Below, piece after piece: positions 60,501 through 64,000 of a stretch of 64,000 bases of DNA. A program made the translations under genes and the position numbers. Position 1 is the stretch's first letter. The number at the start of each line of letters is the position of its first letter. The DNA lies in contig JAVHZZ010000063.1 of assembly GCA_036250195.1 (NCBI GenBank), positions 124,001-188,000 on the forward strand. Reading direction: 5' to 3'. The stretch is from Mixophyes australis (lineage: Eukaryota > Chordata > Amphibia > Anura > Limnodynastidae). The notes beneath the pieces were generated by a model, which was not told the DNA's origin, did no database searches, and saw nothing but the letters and a program-made list of their open reading frames with translations.

Positions 60501-63360
60501 TGCAGTTCCTATTTTTTGGGACTGCAGAAACAGTGAAAGTAGTAATATAGATTGCAGTTCCTATTTTTTGGGACTGCAGAAACAGTGAACGTAGTAATAT
60601 AGATTGCAGTTCCTATTTTTTTGGACTGCACAAACAGTGAAAGTAGTAATATAGATTGCAGTTCCTATTTTTTGGGACTGCAGAAACAGTGACAGTAGTA
60701 ATATAGATTGCAGTTCCTATTTTTTTGGACTGCTTAAACAGTGAACGTAGTAATATAGATTGCAGTTCTTTTTTTTTTGGACTGCTTAAACAGTGAACGT
60801 AGTAATATAGATTGCAGTTCTTTTTTTTTTGGACTGCTTAAACAGTGAACGTAGTAATATAGATTGCAGTTCCTATTTTTTGGGACTGCTGAAACAGTGA
60901 AAGTAGTAATATAGATTGCAGTTCCTATTTTTTGGGACTGCAGAAACAGTGAACGTAGTAATATAGATTGCAGTTCCTATTTTTTTGGACTGCTTAAACA
61001 GTGAATGTAGTAATATAGATTGCAGTTCCTATTTTTTGGGACTGCAGAAACAGTGAACGTAGTAATATAGATTGCAGTTCCTATTTTTTTGGACTGCTTA
61101 AACAGTGAACGTAGTAATATAGATTGCAGTTCCTATTTTTTTGGACTGCTTAAACAGTGAACGTAGTAATATAGATTGCAGTTCTTTTTTTTTTGGACTG
61201 CTTAAACAGTGAACGTAGTAATATAGATTGCAGTTCCTATTTTTTGGGACTGCAGAAACAGTGAAAGTAGTAATATAGATTGCAGTTCCTATTTTTTGGG
61301 ACTGCAGAAACAGTGAACGTAGTAATATAGATTGCAGTTCCTATTTTTTTGGACTGCTTAAACAGTGAACGTAGTAATATAGATTGCAGTTCCTATTTTT
61401 TGGGACTGCAGAAACAATGAAAGTAGTAATATAGATTGCAGTTCCTATTTTTTGGGACTGCAGAAACAGTGAACGTAGTAATATAGATTGCAGTTCCTAT
61501 TTTTTGGACTGCTTAAACAGTGAATGTAGTAATATAGATTGCAGTTCTTTTTTTTTGGACTGCTTAAACAGTGAACGTAGTAATATAGATTGCAGTTCCT
61601 ATTTTTTGGGACTGCAGAAACAGTGAACGTAGTAATATAGATTGCAGTTCCTATTTTTTTGGACTGCTTAAACAGTGAACGTAGTAATATAGATTGCAGT
61701 TCCTATTTTTTTGGACTGCTTAAACAGTGAACGTAGTAATATAGATTGCAGTTCCTATTTTTTTGGACTGCTTAAACAGTGAACGTAGTAATATAGATTG
61801 CAGTTCTTTTTTTTTTGGACTGCTTAAACAGTGAACGTAGTAATATAGATTGCAGTTCCTATTTTTTGGGACTGCAGAAACAGTGAAAGTAGTAATATAG
61901 ATTGCAGTTCCTATTTTTTGGGACTGCAGAAACAGTGAACGTAGTAATATAGATTGCAGTTCCTATTTTTTTGGACTGCTTAAACAGTGAACGTAGTAAT
62001 ATAGATTGCAGTTCCTATTTTTTGGGACTGCAGAAACAGTGAAAGTAGTAATATAGATTGCAGTTCCTATTTTTTGGGACTGCAGAAACAGTGAACGTAG
62101 TAATATAGATTGCAGTTCCTATTTTTTGGACTGCTTAAACAGTGAATGTAGTAATATAGATTGCAGTTCTTTTTTTTTGGACTGCTTAAACAGTGAACGT
62201 AGTAATATAGATTGCAGTTCCTATTTTTTGGGACTGCAGAAACAGTGAAAGTAGTAATATAGATTGCAGTTCCTATTTTTTGGGACTGCAGAAACAGTGA
62301 ACGTAGTAATATAGATTGCAGTTCCTATTTTTTTGGACTGCTTAAACAGTGAATGTAGTAATATAGATTGCAGTTCTTTTTTTTTTGGACTGCTTAAACA
62401 GTGAATGTAGTAATATAGATTGCAGTTCTTTTTTTTTTGGACTGCTTAAACAGTGAACGTAGTAATATAGATTGCAGTTCCTATTTTTTGGGACTGCAGA
62501 ACAGTGAAAGTAGTAATATAGATTGCAGTTCCTATTTTTTGGGACTGCAGAAACAGTGAACGTAGTAATATAGATTGCAGTTCCTATTTTTTTGGACTGC
62601 TTAAACAGTGAACGTAGTAATATAGATTGCAGTTCTTTTTTTTTTGGACTGCTTAAACAGTGAACGTAGTAATATAGATTGCAGTTCCTATTTTTTGGGA
62701 CTGCTGAAACAGTGAACGTAGTAATATAGATTGCAGTTCCTATTTTTTGGGACTGCAGAAACAGTGAACGTAGTAATATAGATTGCAGTTCCTATTTTTT
62801 GGACTGTTTCAACAGTGAAAGTAGTAATATAGATTGCAGTTCCTATTTTTTGGGACTGCAGAAACAGTGAAAGTAGTAATATAGATTGCAGTTCCTATTT
62901 TTTGGGACTGCAGAAACAGTGAACGTAGTAATATAGATTGCAGTTCCTATTTTTTGGACTGCTGAAACAGTGAATGTAGTAATATAGATTGCAGTTCCTA
63001 TTTTTTTGGACTGCACAAACAGTGAACGTAGTAATATAGATTGCAGTTCCTATTTTTTGGGACTGCAGAAACAGTGAACGTAGTAATATAGATTGCAGTT
63101 CCTATTTTTTGGACTGCTGAAACAGTGAATGTAGTAATATAGATTGCAGTTCCTATTTTTTGGGACTGCAGAAACAGTGAACGTAGTAATATAGATTGCA
63201 GTTCCTATTTTTTGGGACTGCAGAAACAGTGAACGTAGTAATATAGATTGCAGTTCCTATTTTTTGGACTGCTTCAACAGTGAAAGTAGTAATATAGATT
63301 GCAGTTCCTATTTTTTGGGACTGCAGAAACAGTGAACGTAGTAATATAGATTGCAGTTCC
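54500..63360. repeat. 4404-bp tandem duplication inside the satellite
   Basis: Copy 1 is about 54.5-58.9 kb and copy 2 about 58.9-63.36 kb. Rare variants are all exactly 4404 bp apart: GCAGAACAGTG at 55761 and 60165 and at 58095 and 62499, AACAGTGACAG at 56281 and 60685, and AACAATGAAAG at about 57011 and 61415. The constant offset with no unit drift suggests a recent event. Confidence 0.85.
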
Positions 63361-64000
63361 TATTTTTTTGGACTGCTTAAACAGTGAACGTAGTAATATA
63401 GATTGCAGTTCTTTTTTTTTTGGACTGCTTAAACAGTGAACGTAGTAATATAGATTGCAGTTCTTTTTTTTTTGGACTGCTTAAACAGTGAACGTAGTAA
63501 TATAGATTGCAGTTCCTATTTTTTGGGACTGCAGAAACAGTGAAAGTAGTAATATAGATTGCAGTTCCTATTTTTTGGGACTGCAGAAACAGTGAACGTA
63601 GTAATATAGATTGCAGTTCCTATTTTTTTGGACTGCTTAAACAGTGAATGTAGTAATATAGATTGCAGTTCCTATTTTTTGGGACTGCAGAAACAGTGAA
63701 CGTAGTAATATAGATTGCAGTTCCTATTTTTTTGGACTGCTTAAACAGTGAACGTAGTAATATAGATTGCAGTTCCTATTTTTTTGGACTGCTTAAACAG
63801 TGAACGTAGTAATATAGATTGCAGTTCTTTTTTTTTTGGACTGCTTAAACAGTGAACGTAGTAATATAGATTGCAGTTCCTATTTTTTGGGACTGCAGAA
63901 ACAGTGAAAGTAGTAATATAGATTGCAGTTCCTATTTTTTGGGACTGCAGAAACAGTGAACGTAGTAATATAGATTGCAGTTCCTATTTTTTTGGACTGC

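Larger units (their letters stand above)
24906..64000. repeat. Giant 52-bp satellite array, about 750 units, runs off the window
   Basis: The unit is about CCTATTTTTTGGGACTGCAG followed by AAACAGTGAACGTAGTAATA and TAGATTGCAGTT, with lengths of about 50-54 bp. Main variants are GGGACTGCAGAAACAG; GGACTGCTTAAACAG after a longer T run; GGACTGCTTCAACAGTGAAAG; GGACTGCTGAAACAGTGAATG; GGACTGCACAAACAG, usually with GTGAACATAG; and a poly(T) form (GTTCTTTTTTTTTTGG) in which CCTA is lost. The variants recur in fixed order, giving higher-order units. All units point the same way. No gene, transposon or unique spacer interrupts it. Short reading frames inside are repeat by-products. Confidence 0.97.

Noticed and set aside
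24906..64000. CRISPR-like array
   Set aside because: The repeats are directly adjacent with no unique spacers, the setting is a vertebrate genome, and no cas gene is present.
1..64000. A new multi-gene defence or metabolic system
   Set aside because: No cluster of intact genes exists here. The coding sequence is transposon relics and two damaged zinc-finger genes, so I found no support for such a system.

Overview
This is vertebrate nuclear DNA, most likely from a frog or toad. The best clue is two copies of an amphibian-type multi-exon C2H2 zinc-finger gene family, with short acidic spacer exons (ETYVRGDQQ, KEEEIPTDI) and a KRAB-A-like exon (LEGPKDLY). They sit among degraded transposons typical of amphibian genomes: DIRS, Penelope-like, Tc1/mariner, hAT, L1-like and a V-SINE. 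There is nothing bacterial and no operon. No intact protein-coding gene is certain.

Layout. Positions 1-4065 hold the 3' part of a plus-strand zinc-finger gene: three exons, with a large intron filled by L1-like and SINE debris. Positions 4850-10175 hold a decayed DIRS retrotransposon (GAG, RT, RNase H, putative methyltransferase-like region, tyrosine recombinase). It joins a 5'-truncated Penelope-like element with a GIY-YIG endonuclease domain (10190 to about 12.9 kb). Positions 13080-13820 look like a reversed Penelope 3' end carrying a 167-bp hAT-type MITE with 8-bp target duplications. Positions 13880-15086 are a broken minus-strand Tc1/mariner element. Positions 15125-20507 are a second zinc-finger gene of the same family, on the minus strand. 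Its intron carries a 3.4-kb minisatellite of 52-bp units that replaces the end of the KRAB-A-like exon. A 29-bp minisatellite lies at 21.18-21.47 kb.

Positions 21646-24905 are one end and the transposase remnant of a minus-strand hAT element. Right upstream of its transposase a second, unrelated 52-bp satellite begins and runs to the window end: at least 39.1 kb, about 750 units. It has clear higher-order structure: a 3.73-3.79 kb tandem duplication, a block of about 10.7 kb repeated at an offset of about 15.3 kb, and an exact 4404-bp tandem duplication.

The genes do not form a pathway. The window reads as an amphibian zinc-finger gene neighbourhood that was invaded by transposons and then overtaken by satellite expansion. 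The most notable point is that the giant satellite abuts, and may lie inside, a hAT transposon.
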